From AP-15 sp963774345 (GTDB lineage Bacteria; Pseudomonadota; Alphaproteobacteria; ATCC43930; CGMCC-115725): a DNA stretch of 64,000 bases. Within the stretch, counting starts at the first letter, position 1. Every line of letters starts with the position of its first letter. Under the pieces are notes generated by a model. That model saw nothing but the letters and a program-made list of their open reading frames with translations. It was not told the DNA's origin and did no database searches. The DNA lies in the NCBI GenBank assembly GCA_963774345.1, contig CAVZFB010000049.1:248001-312000 (forward strand), in the 5' to 3' direction. The position numbers were made by a program, and so were the translations under genes. Below, piece after piece: positions 8,431 through 17,988 of this stretch.

Positions 8431-11400
8431 ATGCCCCAGGCTCGACGCCGTCTCTCATGGCACTACGTCGCAGTTGCCGCCGCCGTGCTCGCCTTTGCAA
8501 ATCCCGCTTCCGGTGCGGCCGAATTCGCCGGCCTCGGTTAAGAATACCGACCATCTTGTCGCCAGCGGGAACCTCAAGGCGGCCGAGATCGAGCTGCGCA
8601 ACGCGATCCAGGAATCGCCGCAAGATCCGTTGCTGCGCAGCCAACTGGCGCGCGTCTACTTGCAGCTCGGTGATCCCATTTCCGCGGAACGCGAGGCGCG
8701 CGCTGCACGCGACCGCAACGGAAAGGAGGCCGATTATCTTCCGGTGTTGCTCGAATCGATGCTGCGGCAGGGCAAATTCGCCGACCTGGCCGATCTGGTC
8801 AAACCGGGCGATCGCGCTCCCCCGCTCGAAAGCAAAGTGCGATTGGCGCTCGGCATTGCGGCGGGAATCCTCCACGATCGCGCCAAAGCCGAGTCGATGC
8901 TGACCGATGCAGTCCGCCTCGACCCCAGCGCGCCGGCGCCAAAGATCGCCTTGGCGCGAACGCTGGCGGCGACCAACCCGGCCGAAGCGAACAAGCTGCT
9001 CGACCAGGCGCTCGCCATCGATCCCCGCGCGATCGAGGCGCTCCAAGTCAAGGGGGAATTGGCGCGAGCTCATGGCGACACCAAGACGGCGATGAGCCAA
9101 TTCGACGCGGCCCTCAAGATCGACCCCAAGAATGTCGGGGTGCTTCTGAGCCGCGCCAGCCTCAACATCGCCGAAGGTAATTACAAAGCCGCGGACGACG
9201 ATCTCAATCCGGTCCTCAAAGCCAATCCCGACAACTTCATGGCGAATTACCTGCACGCATTCGAGCTCACGAGACAGCAGAAATACGTGGCGGCCGACCA
9301 TCTGTTCGACCGTCTTTCGCAGTTTTTTCCAAAGTTCCCCGCCGGTTACTATCTGCAGGGATTAACAAAGCTTGCTCTCGGACAATTTGCCCAGGCGGAA
9401 GACGTCCTCGAGTTATACCTCGCTCAAGTTCCCGGGGATGCCAGGGCAGCTCGACTCGCCGCCATTGCCGCTCTGCGGCAGGGCGCTCCGACACGGGCAA
9501 TCGGATACCTCAAGTCGTTTGTCGAAAAATCGCCCCAGGACCCCCAGCTGCTGACGTTGCTGGGCAATGCCTATATGGCGAACGGCAAGCCCGAACTGGC
9601 CCTACAGCAGTTTGAAAAGGCGGCGGCACTCGATCCGGGAAACTCGGCGATCAAGACCCGGGTCGCGATCTCGGAGATCGGCGCCGGTCAGGGCAAAGAG
9701 GGGTTGGCCGATCTCGAGCGGGTGTTCGACACCCAGTCCGGCGCGGTGATCGCGGGCCCTACCCTGGTGCTGACGCAGCTGCGCGCCGGGCAGGTCGACA
9801 AGGCCGCCCAAACCGCCGCCGCATTGCTTAAGCGCGATCCCAAGAGCGCGCTCTACCAGACCCTGGCGGGTACAGTCAAAGCCGAGCAGCACGATTATCC
9901 GGCGGCCGAGGCCGCGTTCCAAGGCGCGCTGACCAGTCAGCCCGACTTCTCGCCCGCCAGACGCGACTTGGCGCAACTCTATCTTGCGACCGGAAAAGCC
10001 GACCAGGCCAAGAAGGTCTACACCGACGCTCTCGCCAAAAACCCGGATGACGAGGGCGCCCTGCTCGGCTTGGCGAACATCGCCATCGCCGACAAAAAAT
10101 GGCCGGAGGCAACCAATTTGATCAACCGCGCCCGCACCGCCGCCCCGAACGACCCGACACCCGGGCTCACGCTGGTGCGCGCTTACGAGCTGCGGCAGGA
10201 TTGGGCAAACGCTAAGTCGATGGCGAGCGCACTGAGCGCCCAATTCCCCTCCAATGCCGACGTGCTGGACGCGCAGGCAGGGGCCCAGTTCGCGGCCGGC
10301 GACACGGATGGCGCGATCTCCAGCTATAAACGCGCGCACGAGCTGGCGCCGAATTCGCTGCCGATATTGTCGCGTTACCTGACCTTGCTCAATTCAGCAA
10401 AGTATTACGCTGAGGCGCGTGGCGTGCTGCAGGATGCAATCGCCAAGGATCCCAAGAATGAGTCGCTGAAAGTCGAGCTGGTCCGGGTGACCGCCGCGCT
10501 CGACGGCGTGGACGCTGCAATCTCGCAAGCAAACAGCTTTGCCAAGGACGATCCGAACAGTGACGCTCTCGCTTTGATGTCGGCTCAGCTCTATCAAAAT
10601 TCGGGGCGGTACGGCGACGGGGTAGCCCTGCTTGCCAAAGCAGTTACCGCCCATCCGGCTGATGATGCGCTGACGATCGCCCTCGCCCGCCTCTATATGC
10701 GCACTGGAAATTTCGCTAAAGCTGAGGCGGTGCTGAACGCCAGATTGACGGCGGATCCAAAAGACGACGCCGTCCGCTCGGTCCTTGGCCCGCTATATCT
10801 GGGTACCGGCCGCGCCGCCGATGCGAAAAAGGTGTACAGCGATCTGCTAGCTCAAAAGCCGAACGACGTGACGGGGCTCCTCGGCATGGCCGATGTCGCA
10901 ATCGTACAAAAGCGGTGGCCCGAAGCGCTGGACGATATCGCCCGCGCGCGCAGCGCCGCGCCTAACGATCCGAGGCCCGGGATCAGGCTTATCAACCTCT
11001 ACGCTATGCGCCAGGACTGGAAAAACGCGTCGGCGGCAGCGGCCGAGTTGTCAGCTAAGTTTCCGTCGAACGTCGATGTCCTCGAGGCACAAGCACAGGT
11101 CCAGCTTGCAGCAAGGGATACGCAGGGTGCGATCGCGACCTACAAGCACGCTTACGAACTAGCGCCGAATTCTCCGCAGATCTTGGCGCGCTATCTCGAC
11201 GTCTTGCACACAGCGAAAGATTTTCCCGAGATGCGCTCGGTGTTGCAGGCGGCTCTCAACCATGCGCCGCAAAACGTCGTCCTCAAGGGTGAACTGATCC
11301 GGGTCGAAGGCGATATCGGCGGCATCGAAGCAGCTTTGGCAAAAGCTCGCGAGTTTGCCAAGGCCGATCCAGGCAACACCTCTTATGATCTGGTGTCAGC

Positions 11401-12040
11401 GGAGCTGCTCGATAAGGCCGGAAGCCGCAAGGAAGCAGCCACGTTGCTCGAAAGAGCCCTCGTGGCGAAGCCGGCTGACGACGGCCTCACGGCGGGCCTT
11501 GCCGAGGTTTACAGCCACGACGGCGCTGCGGACAAGGCCGAGGCATTGCTGAACGATCGCCTCAGGGCCGCGCCGAAAGACTATGCGCTCCGCGCTGCCT
11601 TGGCGTCGATTTATCTCGATGCGAAAAACTACAACGCCGCGATTGCCGAATATACCAAACTCCTTGATGCCCGACCGGACGATCCGGCGTGGCTCAACAA
11701 TCTGGCCTGGCTCTATCAGCAGAAAGGCGATCTGACAAAGGCGCGGTCGCTGGCGGAACGGGCGGTAGCCGCCGCACCCAGCACGGCCCAGATCGACGAC
11801 ACCTTGGGATGGATTTTGCTGGCCCAAGGCGACGGTGATAAGGCGGTGACCTATCTTACCGCTGCCAGCGTGTCAGCCCCCGCCGACCCGGCGATCCAAT
11901 ATCATCTCGCTGTCGCCCTTAGCCGGACCGGCCGCGGCGCCGACGCGCAGGCCATGCTCGAAAAGCTGCTCGGCTCTGGAGCCGCTTTTGCCGACAAGGT
12001 CCAGGCCGAAAAGCTGCTCGCCGAGCTCAAGCACAGCTGA
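8431..12040 (+). CDS. prsT: PrsT-type giant TPR protein (frameshift at signal peptide)
   Basis: About 1200 residues of tandem TPR repeats match the PEP-CTERM TPR protein PrsT (TIGR02917), and the gene follows prsKR. Reading from ATG 8431 gives a signal peptide (basic MPQARRRL, hydrophobic VAVAAAVLAFA, cleavage near SGAA) that stops at TAA 8539. The TPR body continues in the next frame from about 8540 (KNTDHLVASGN). Removing one G at 8536-8537 joins them as ...AGLVKNTDHL.... So either the gene is frameshifted or the sequence has one extra base; the unshifted frame alone can start at 8474 but lacks an export signal. There is no lipobox cysteine, unlike typical PrsT lipoproteins. Two copies of a 272-residue block lie back to back (from 10019 and 10835). 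Confidence 0.85.
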
Positions 12041-12044
12041 TCGC

Positions 12045-12062
12045 GCCGCCGCAGCCGGCGGC
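12045..12062 (+). terminator. GC hairpin after prsT
   Basis: Perfect 7-bp stem GCCGCCG/CGGCGGC with loop CAGC begins five bases after the prsT stop and lies between convergent genes. There is no T-tract, so it may be a weak or Rho-assisted terminator. Confidence 0.4.
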
Positions 12063-12086
12063 CCTCGACAATACAGCCGGGCGCTG

Positions 12087-13211
12087 TTACGGGACGGTTC
12101 CGATCTCCTGCAGCAGCTGTTTCAGCTGGTCGGCGAGATCAGGCTGAGCCTCTCTGCGCCGAGTGGCGAGATCGCTGCCGGGCGCCATATCTCTGCTGGT
12201 GGCGGGTCCTGTCGGGACGCGCTCCAGCGTCGCGGTCAGGGCCACCATCGCCTGCCGAAGTTGCGATAACTCGGCTGTGTCGGCCATTGCCGGCATAGCC
12301 GCCGGCTGCCGCTGTTCGGCCAAGCGAAACGTGCTTTCGAGGGTTTCGATCGAAGACTGGGTGGTGGATGCGAGCCCGTCGGTCGTCGCCGATAGGCGCT
12401 CGATGGCATTGGACAACGCGCGATGTCCCTCTTCGAGGGCGCTGACCAGCCGATCGGGAATCTGCGAGATCGAGGCAGGGTCACCAAGATCGCGATCCCG
12501 GCGCGGCGTCGGGGCAGCTTCGAGCAGTTCCACCGCGCGGCGGAGGAGCGAGACGTCCATCGACTCGGTCGGGAACCCGGAGATCGCCTCGATCAAAGGG
12601 TCGATCGTAACGTCGACGGCGAGTCGGGCGAGGGCGGCGAGCAGAATCAGCCCGACCAGGATCAATCCTGCTGGAACGGTTGGGATAAGTCCGGTGACAA
12701 TCGGCAACAGCCCGTGTTGCTGCGCCGAGCCCAATGACACCGCACAAGCGAGTGCGATCAATGCGCTAAAGAAATGGGTGCGCGCCGCCCAGATATAGTA
12801 AAGCCGCGCCACTTCTTTTCGTGCTTCCCCTGGATGAAACCGGCCTTGCAGCACGACCACGCCATCCGGTCTGGCCGAGGGCGGCTGGGGGTTAGCCGAT
12901 GGCGGGGCCAGCCGCCGCAGCCCACTGTCGGCGAAGGCCGCCCAATCGGGGCGAGCCGCGCCTTGATGCGCCGGGCTGGGAGCCAGTTGGCGTCGCAGCC
13001 AGAGGCTGAGGACAACCAGATTGCCGGCCGCAAGCACGATCGCGCAGAGCGCATAGACAGCGAGCGCCGTTACCACCAGCGTCGGCATCAGCGGAATCAA
13101 GGCCGTTGCGATGGCGGCGGGGGGTGTCAGCGACAGCGCAGGCCAAGCCATCGCGGCCGCGGCGGCGATCGCGGCAGTCGCGCTCGACAAGACGATTGTC
13201 CATGGTCGCAT
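12087..13211 (-). CDS. Membrane protein with C-terminal coiled region, unknown function
   Basis: The 374-residue protein starts with two hydrophobic helices (about 5-30 and 40-70), then a proline-rich cytoplasmic-looking stretch, two more helices (about 145-165 and 175-205) and a long polar C-terminal half with heptad-like segments (RALSNAIERLSATTDGLAS, LSQLRQAMVALTATLER). This layout resembles MotA/TolQ-like or methyl-accepting-type membrane proteins but no diagnostic motif is visible, so I give no function. It is convergent with prsT and separated from the dioxygenase operon. Confidence 0.7.
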   Translation of the reverse strand: MRPWTIVLSSATAAIAAAAAMAWPALSLTPPAAIATALIPLMPTLVVTALAVYALCAIVLAAGNLVVLSLWLRRQLAPSPAHQGAARPDWAAFADSGLRRLAPPSANPQPPSARPDGVVVLQGRFHPGEARKEVARLYYIWAARTHFFSALIALACAVSLGSAQQHGLLPIVTGLIPTVPAGLILVGLILLAALARLAVDVTIDPLIEAISGFPTESMDVSLLRRAVELLEAAPTPRRDRDLGDPASISQIPDRLVSALEEGHRALSNAIERLSATTDGLASTTQSSIETLESTFRLAEQRQPAAMPAMADTAELSQLRQAMVALTATLERVPTGPATSRDMAPGSDLATRRREAQPDLADQLKQLLQEIGTVP

Positions 13212-13547
13212 CGTCGATCCTTAAACCGGACCGGCAAGCCTGTGCGCTGTCGCGCGGCTCGCGGTGTAATCGTTGATCAAGGTGCTCGCAGCCTACGACA
13301 TCGGGAGAACCGTAATTCGCAGCGACTGTGGGTCGCCTTACCCTGATAGGGCAATGGCCCGAAATCCACGCTGATGCTACGTAAAGTTATTGCCTGCTTT
13401 TAAGTCGATGGCAACAGAAGCCGGTTAAAATTTCGTTAATTCGCCGCTGCGATCGCCTCGGTCCGATGCGCAGCGGGCCGGATCGCTCCGGGCGGATAGC
13501 GGTTACCGCGCGTCGTCGCTGCCGGAGCGCCCGCGCCACGATTTCGG
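13212..13547. other. Intergenic, no gene seen
   Basis: This 336-base stretch lies between the end of the dioxygenase operon and the start of the membrane protein gene; both are read leftward. It has AT-richer patches near 13380-13440 that could hold the promoter of the downstream gene. No gene or clear hairpin was recognised. Confidence 0.4.
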
Positions 13548-14099
13548 TCAGAAGAAGATGCTGACGTTTTTGGCGAGCAGCACGTTCTGGTCGAGAGTGA
13601 TCTTGCGGCCCGCGATCTTCCAGGCGCCGGCGACCCGCCGCAGAACATCCAGTCTGGCGCCGACATAGAAATCTTGTTCGGTCTCGGCTCGGCTCCGATA
13701 GACCATGAAATTCGAATAGACTTTGACCTCCGCTGCCGCATCGCCAGGTTCCACCTCGATATTGGTGATCAGATGGCGCGTGCGCGACGGCGGGTCCTCG
13801 GCCCAAGCCATGCCCGTGTCCAGCCGCGCGACGCGGCTGGTGAGGCTCGCCTTGTCCTCGTCAAGGATCGCCAGTTCATCCGCCTTGGTCAGATCGTCCT
13901 CGACGTAACGGTCGGGATCAAGGATCGCAATCGCCTTGCTGGTCCTCGGATAGCGGTTGCTTCGCGAGCCCATCCAATAATGGACGTCGTCCGTCAACAG
14001 CTCCAGCCACTCGTGGAAGCGCCGCTCGTCCAACAGCCGCGCCTCACGATAGAGGAACTGCTTAACCTCAGGGGTGACGTCTTCATTCATGCCCGGCAT
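13548..14099 (-). CDS. Aromatic-ring-hydroxylating dioxygenase beta subunit
   Basis: About 183 residues, the usual size for the small beta subunit of Rieske non-haem iron dioxygenases (SnoaL/NTF2-like fold). Family features are the N-terminal FLYREARLLDERRFHEWLELLTDD with YWM, the central RVARLDTGMAWAEDPPSRTRHLITN and the C-terminal VARRVAGAWKIAGRKI-like strand followed by DQNVLL. It pairs with the alpha subunit(s) as an alpha3beta3 oxygenase and has a structural role. The start overlaps the end of the preceding alpha gene; ATG 14099 or ATG 14090 are both possible. It is the last gene of the operon. Confidence 0.92.
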   Translation of the reverse strand: MPGMNEDVTPEVKQFLYREARLLDERRFHEWLELLTDDVHYWMGSRSNRYPRTSKAIAILDPDRYVEDDLTKADELAILDEDKASLTSRVARLDTGMAWAEDPPSRTRHLITNIEVEPGDAAAEVKVYSNFMVYRSRAETEQDFYVGARLDVLRRVAGAWKIAGRKITLDQNVLLAKNVSIFF

Positions 14100-15393
14100 G
14101 CCCGGCCCCCGCCCATCCGTTGGTGCGCGGCACGTCGGCCCAGCTTTCCGCCCTCATCAGCTGGGCCCAGCGCCCGTAGAACTGGCGATGGTTGCTCTCG
14201 CTAAAGCCGGAATCGCTCGCCCAGGCGCCGAGCGCCGGATCGAAGCGATCGTGCCCGAGACCCATTTGATTGTTCACCGGCATACGTCGAGAGGCGACAC
14301 CACGACAGGTCTGGGTGCATTCCTGCCAGTTGTCCATGTCGTCCTGCTCAAACGTGCCTGACGGGCTGAAGCCGCGAACGCCGGCGAGCCGGAAGGCTTC
14401 CTTGACCTCGCGCGGTGCCGCTTTGTCGACAAACACATATGACCACACCTCGGTCTTGCCCGGCCCCCGCGGCTGCCACACGCGGAATGTGCGTGAGGTG
14501 CCGCGCAGCAGCGAGAAATTCGGGAACACGGTGCCGACGATCGGGTTGGTCAGCGTCGCACGCGGGCCGAGCCGCCGGTTGACTTCGGGCCGGATCTCGC
14601 GCTCGTAGGCCTGGATCGCCGCCATCGGCGCGTCGCCGAAATTGTCTGGATTGATGCAGATCAGGACGTGGCCATTGCCGGGCGACACCATCCGATTGCC
14701 GTGGGACGGGCTGGCGGTCGATCCGACGCTGAAGCCGATCTTCATCGCGGACAGATGGCTCCATGACACGTGATAGGCGTCACCGCCGAAATTCTCAGCC
14801 GGGAACTTCCAGTTGCACGGCATGACCCATTTATGGGTCGCGACGATTTCGATCCCGCCGTCCCGCCGGTCGACGAACGTGTCGAGATACCACGCCATCT
14901 CGCCGAGATAGTCGCGCAATGGCGGCGCCTGATCGTCGAAGGTGGCGAAGTACAGCCCCTTGTAATTGTCGAGCTGAGCCACCGATACGAGTCCCCAGCG
15001 TTCCCGATCCAGTTCGTTGTGGTAGGCTTCCTTTAGATATGGCACCCCGACCAGCCGCCCGTCATTGCGATAGGTCCAGCCGTGATACGCGCAGGTGAAG
15101 GCGGCGGCATTGCCAGCATCGGCGCGGCACAGTCGGTTGCCGCGGTGACGGCAGACATTCAGAAAGGCGTGCACCTCACCTTGCGTATCGCGCACCACCA
15201 GCACGGGATCTTCACCCATATAGGTGGTGAGAAAATCGCCGGGCGCGGGGATCTGGCTCTCATGGCACAGAAAAAGCCAGCAGCGGGCAAAGATTTGCTG
15301 CAATTCCTGCTCGTAGATCGCCGGCTCGATAAAGATACGGCGGCTCAGCAGGCCGCCTTCGCCGTCGACGAGACCGGCGTAGTCATTTGCCAT
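14083..15393 (-). CDS. Rieske dioxygenase alpha subunit, second copy
   Basis: Catalytic large subunit of a ring-hydroxylating dioxygenase. The Rieske 2Fe-2S ligands are CRHRGNRLC and CAYHGW; the mononuclear iron site is DAYHVSWSH with an acidic ligand in FEQDDMDNW. The start at ATG 15393 (MANDYAGLVD) aligns with the neighbouring paralogue and overlaps its stop by 11 bases; ATG 15405 is an alternative. It shares long identical stretches with the upstream copy (such as CAYHGWTYRNDGRL and GVPYLKEAYH), so it arose by tandem duplication. The region after the iron site (AMKIGFSVGST) differs most, which is where substrate preference is usually set. No ferredoxin or reductase is encoded nearby. Confidence 0.93.
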   Translation of the reverse strand: MANDYAGLVDGEGGLLSRRIFIEPAIYEQELQQIFARCWLFLCHESQIPAPGDFLTTYMGEDPVLVVRDTQGEVHAFLNVCRHRGNRLCRADAGNAAAFTCAYHGWTYRNDGRLVGVPYLKEAYHNELDRERWGLVSVAQLDNYKGLYFATFDDQAPPLRDYLGEMAWYLDTFVDRRDGGIEIVATHKWVMPCNWKFPAENFGGDAYHVSWSHLSAMKIGFSVGSTASPSHGNRMVSPGNGHVLICINPDNFGDAPMAAIQAYEREIRPEVNRRLGPRATLTNPIVGTVFPNFSLLRGTSRTFRVWQPRGPGKTEVWSYVFVDKAAPREVKEAFRLAGVRGFSPSGTFEQDDMDNWQECTQTCRGVASRRMPVNNQMGLGHDRFDPALGAWASDSGFSESNHRQFYGRWAQLMRAESWADVPRTNGWAGAGHAGHE

Positions 15394-16684
15394 CGGCACC
15401 CCCATTATACCCGCCGCCGAGCCGGTTCCAGTCGCCGCCACCCATCAGCTCACCCCAGCGGCGGTAAAATCCGCGATGATTGCTCTCGCTGTAGCGGTAG
15501 TCGCTGGCGACGGCTCCGAAATCCGGCTCAAAGCGCTCACGACCCAGTCCCATCGTGTAGTTCAGCGCATGGCGCCGCGCGACGACGCCGCGGCCGGTCT
15601 GGGTGCAGCCCTGCCAATTGTCCATGTCGTCTTGCTCGAACGTACCGCCAGGTCCGAACACCCGCGCGCCGGCGAGGCGGATCGCCTCCTTGACTTCGGT
15701 CGGTGCTGCCTTGTCGGTATAGACAAATGCCCAGCATTCGGTCTTGTCGGGACCACGCGGGTGCCAGATGCGCAGCGTGCGCGAGGTCGGGCGCAGGATC
15801 GACAAGTTCGGAAACACCGTGGCAGCGACCGGATTGCCGCGGCCGATGCGAGGCCCCAGTCGCTGCTCCAGCTCCGGGCGGATCTGCTCCTCGTAGGCGA
15901 GCACGGCCGGATGCGGCATGTCCGCCGGCATGTCCGGGCCGGTCATCATCGCACTGTGGCCGTTACCCGGCGACAATGCCCGTCCGGCATTGTCCGGCCG
16001 GGTGCGGAAATCCCCGCCCGAGCCGGTCTGCACTGCTGACAGGTGACTCCAGTGCACGTGATAGCCGTCGCCGGCAAAGTTTTCGGCCGGGAACTTCCAG
16101 TTGCACGGCATGATCCATTTGTGCATGCCGCCGATAATCTCGATGCCGCCCTCGCGGCGATCGAAAAACATGTCGAGATACCACTTCATCTCGCCCAGAT
16201 AGTCGTGCAGCGGCGGCGCGGCGGCGTCGAAAGTGGCGAACCACAGCCCTTTGTAATTGTCGAGCTGCGCCACCGGCACGAGGCCCCAGCGGTCGCGGTC
16301 AAGCTCGTCGTGGTAGGCTTCCTTTAGATATGGCACCCCGGCCAGCCGCCCGTCATTGCGATAGGTCCAGCCGTGATAGGCGCAGGTAAACGTCGCGGCA
16401 TTGCCGGTGTCGGCGCGGCACAGCCGGTTGCCGCGGTGGCGGCAGACGTTCAAAAAGGCGCGCACCTGACCGCCGCTGTTACGCACGACCAGCACCGGGT
16501 CCTCGCCCATATAGGTGGTGAAGAAATCACCCGGCTGCGGGATCTGGCTGTCGTGGCACAGATACAGCCAGCAGCGCGCAAAAATCTGCGTCAGCTCCTG
16601 CTCGTAAATTTCCGGCTCGATAAAAATGCGGCGGCTGACGAGGCCGTTGTCGCTGTCCACCAACCCGTTCAGATCCCTCACCAT
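15383..16684 (-). CDS. Rieske dioxygenase alpha subunit, first copy
   Basis: The 433-residue large subunit carries the Rieske motifs CRHRGNRLC and CAYHGW, the iron-binding DGYHVHWSH and the acidic ligand in FEQDDMDNW. It adds two oxygen atoms to an aromatic ring, giving a cis-dihydrodiol, which fits the SDR dehydrogenase gene directly upstream. Compared with the second copy it has a short insertion around residues 230-260 (GGDFRTRPDNAGRA, then a Met/Pro-rich stretch). It starts at ATG 16684 about 105 bases after the SDR gene. The true substrate cannot be read from sequence; biphenyl, phenylpropionate and steroid-like aromatics are all plausible for this operon type. Confidence 0.93.
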   Translation of the reverse strand: MVRDLNGLVDSDNGLVSRRIFIEPEIYEQELTQIFARCWLYLCHDSQIPQPGDFFTTYMGEDPVLVVRNSGGQVRAFLNVCRHRGNRLCRADTGNAATFTCAYHGWTYRNDGRLAGVPYLKEAYHDELDRDRWGLVPVAQLDNYKGLWFATFDAAAPPLHDYLGEMKWYLDMFFDRREGGIEIIGGMHKWIMPCNWKFPAENFAGDGYHVHWSHLSAVQTGSGGDFRTRPDNAGRALSPGNGHSAMMTGPDMPADMPHPAVLAYEEQIRPELEQRLGPRIGRGNPVAATVFPNLSILRPTSRTLRIWHPRGPDKTECWAFVYTDKAAPTEVKEAIRLAGARVFGPGGTFEQDDMDNWQGCTQTGRGVVARRHALNYTMGLGRERFEPDFGAVASDYRYSESNHRGFYRRWGELMGGGDWNRLGGGYNGGADGK

Positions 16685-16789
16685 CCCTGTCTCCTGATCG
16701 GCTCTCGCTGAGATCCGCGCTTCGCTGGCGGTTTCACGTCCCTACACCTCATTTCCGGGCTCGGCCCGGCCATACCACTCTTTCTTGCC

Positions 16790-17587
16790 TCAACCCCGCC
16801 GCATCATCCGCAAGGTCGATCCGGCGTCAACCGAGACGACCGATCCGGTAATGCCGCGGGCATTGGCGCGCGACGCCAGAAACACATAAGCGCCGGCGAG
16901 GTCGGCCGGGTCGAGCGCCAGTTGCAACGGGTTGCCCGCAGCGATCCGCTCGGCCGCACCCGGAAGATCGAATTGCGAGCGATCTTCGAGCTGCAAGGCC
17001 GCGACACTGCGCAGATCGGTCATCGTCCCGCCGGGAGCGACGCCGTTCACCCGTATATTCGGCCCCAATTCCACCGCCAATTGCCGGATAATGCCGACCA
17101 CCGCATGCTTTGAGGCGGTGTAGATCACGCCGCCGCCAGCGGAGGTAAATCCCGCCCCCGACGCGGTAAAAATCATGCAGCCCTTGCTTTTGCCGAGTTC
17201 GTGGAGCGTCGCCTTGGCCCCCAGGATGCAGCCCTTGACGTTGACCGCAAACAACTCGTCGCAGGCGGCAGCGATGCTGGCTTCCGCCAAGTCGGCAAGC
17301 CGCAGGAAACCGTCGAGCAACCCGGCATTGCCGACAAAGATGTCGAGCCGGCCAAAAGCTGCAACGGTTTCCGCGACCGCACGCTTGTTGTCGTCGAGCC
17401 GGCTCACATCGCCGCTGATTGCGGTCACCTGATCGCCGAACCGCGCCCGCAGCTCGTCGCCGCGGCCGGGGACGCGGTCCATGACCGCGACCCGCGCGCC
17501 CTCCTCGACATAACGTTCGACAACAGCCCTTCCGATGCCCGAGCCGCCGCCCGTGACCAGTGCTACCTGCCCGTCGAGCCAGCCCAT
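16790..17587 (-). CDS. cis-dihydrodiol dehydrogenase (SDR family)
   Basis: The 265-residue short-chain dehydrogenase has the cofactor motif TGGGSGIGR, the acidic DRV after strand two (NAD preference), NNAG-like VGNAG and the catalytic Ser/Tyr/Lys set in FTASGAGF...YTASKHAV. It is close to the BphB/HcaB type (GQVALVTGGGSGIGRAVVER), which oxidises the cis-dihydrodiol made by the dioxygenase to a catechol. Its place directly before the alpha-subunit genes supports this. A related SDR with another alcohol substrate remains possible. Confidence 0.9.
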   Translation of the reverse strand: MGWLDGQVALVTGGGSGIGRAVVERYVEEGARVAVMDRVPGRGDELRARFGDQVTAISGDVSRLDDNKRAVAETVAAFGRLDIFVGNAGLLDGFLRLADLAEASIAAACDELFAVNVKGCILGAKATLHELGKSKGCMIFTASGAGFTSAGGGVIYTASKHAVVGIIRQLAVELGPNIRVNGVAPGGTMTDLRSVAALQLEDRSQFDLPGAAERIAAGNPLQLALDPADLAGAYVFLASRANARGITGSVVSVDAGSTLRMMRRG

Positions 17588-17619
17588 GACCCCCTCTCCC
17601 TGACGATGCCCGGCGAGCC

Positions 17620-17910
17620 TCAGCGCGTGCGCTGGTATTCGTAGTCCTCGCGCTCGCCATTGCCGACCCGCAGCCCCGAGGGCAGCGGCGGCCGCGTGGT
17701 GCTGAGCTTGGCGTGGACGTCGAGCGCCGCTTGGTCGGTCCAGCGTTCGAGCAATGCGAGCTTGTCGGGGTTGACGACGCTCTGAAAGACCTCGAACTGC
17801 TCGCAGCCCGGTTCCTTCATGACCTCCAAACAGCGCCCTCTATAAGCCTGCGCCAGTTCCCCGCCTTTGCCGGGCGCGGCGGTGATCGAGACCACCAGTC
17901 TGAGCGACAT
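17620..17910 (-). CDS. ABM-domain monooxygenase-like protein
   Basis: A 96-residue protein starting at ATG 17910 behind GGGAG seven bases upstream; a longer frame from 17934 lacks a ribosome site. It has the single ABM fold pattern: VSITAAPGKGGELAQAY, EPGCEQFEVFQS and KLALLERWTDQAALDVH. Family members are small cofactor-free monooxygenases or quinol monooxygenases (YgiN type). In this operon it may act on a catechol or quinone intermediate. The histidine in ALDVHAKL is the usual conserved position. Confidence 0.85.
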   Translation of the reverse strand: MSLRLVVSITAAPGKGGELAQAYRGRCLEVMKEPGCEQFEVFQSVVNPDKLALLERWTDQAALDVHAKLSTTRPPLPSGLRVGNGEREDYEYQRTR

Positions 17911-17988
17911 TTCTTTCTCCCGACACGTTGTCACTACCGAAGACGGCCGGGGCAGCGCCGCGGCACGGGCGACGCTGCCCCGCGCGCC

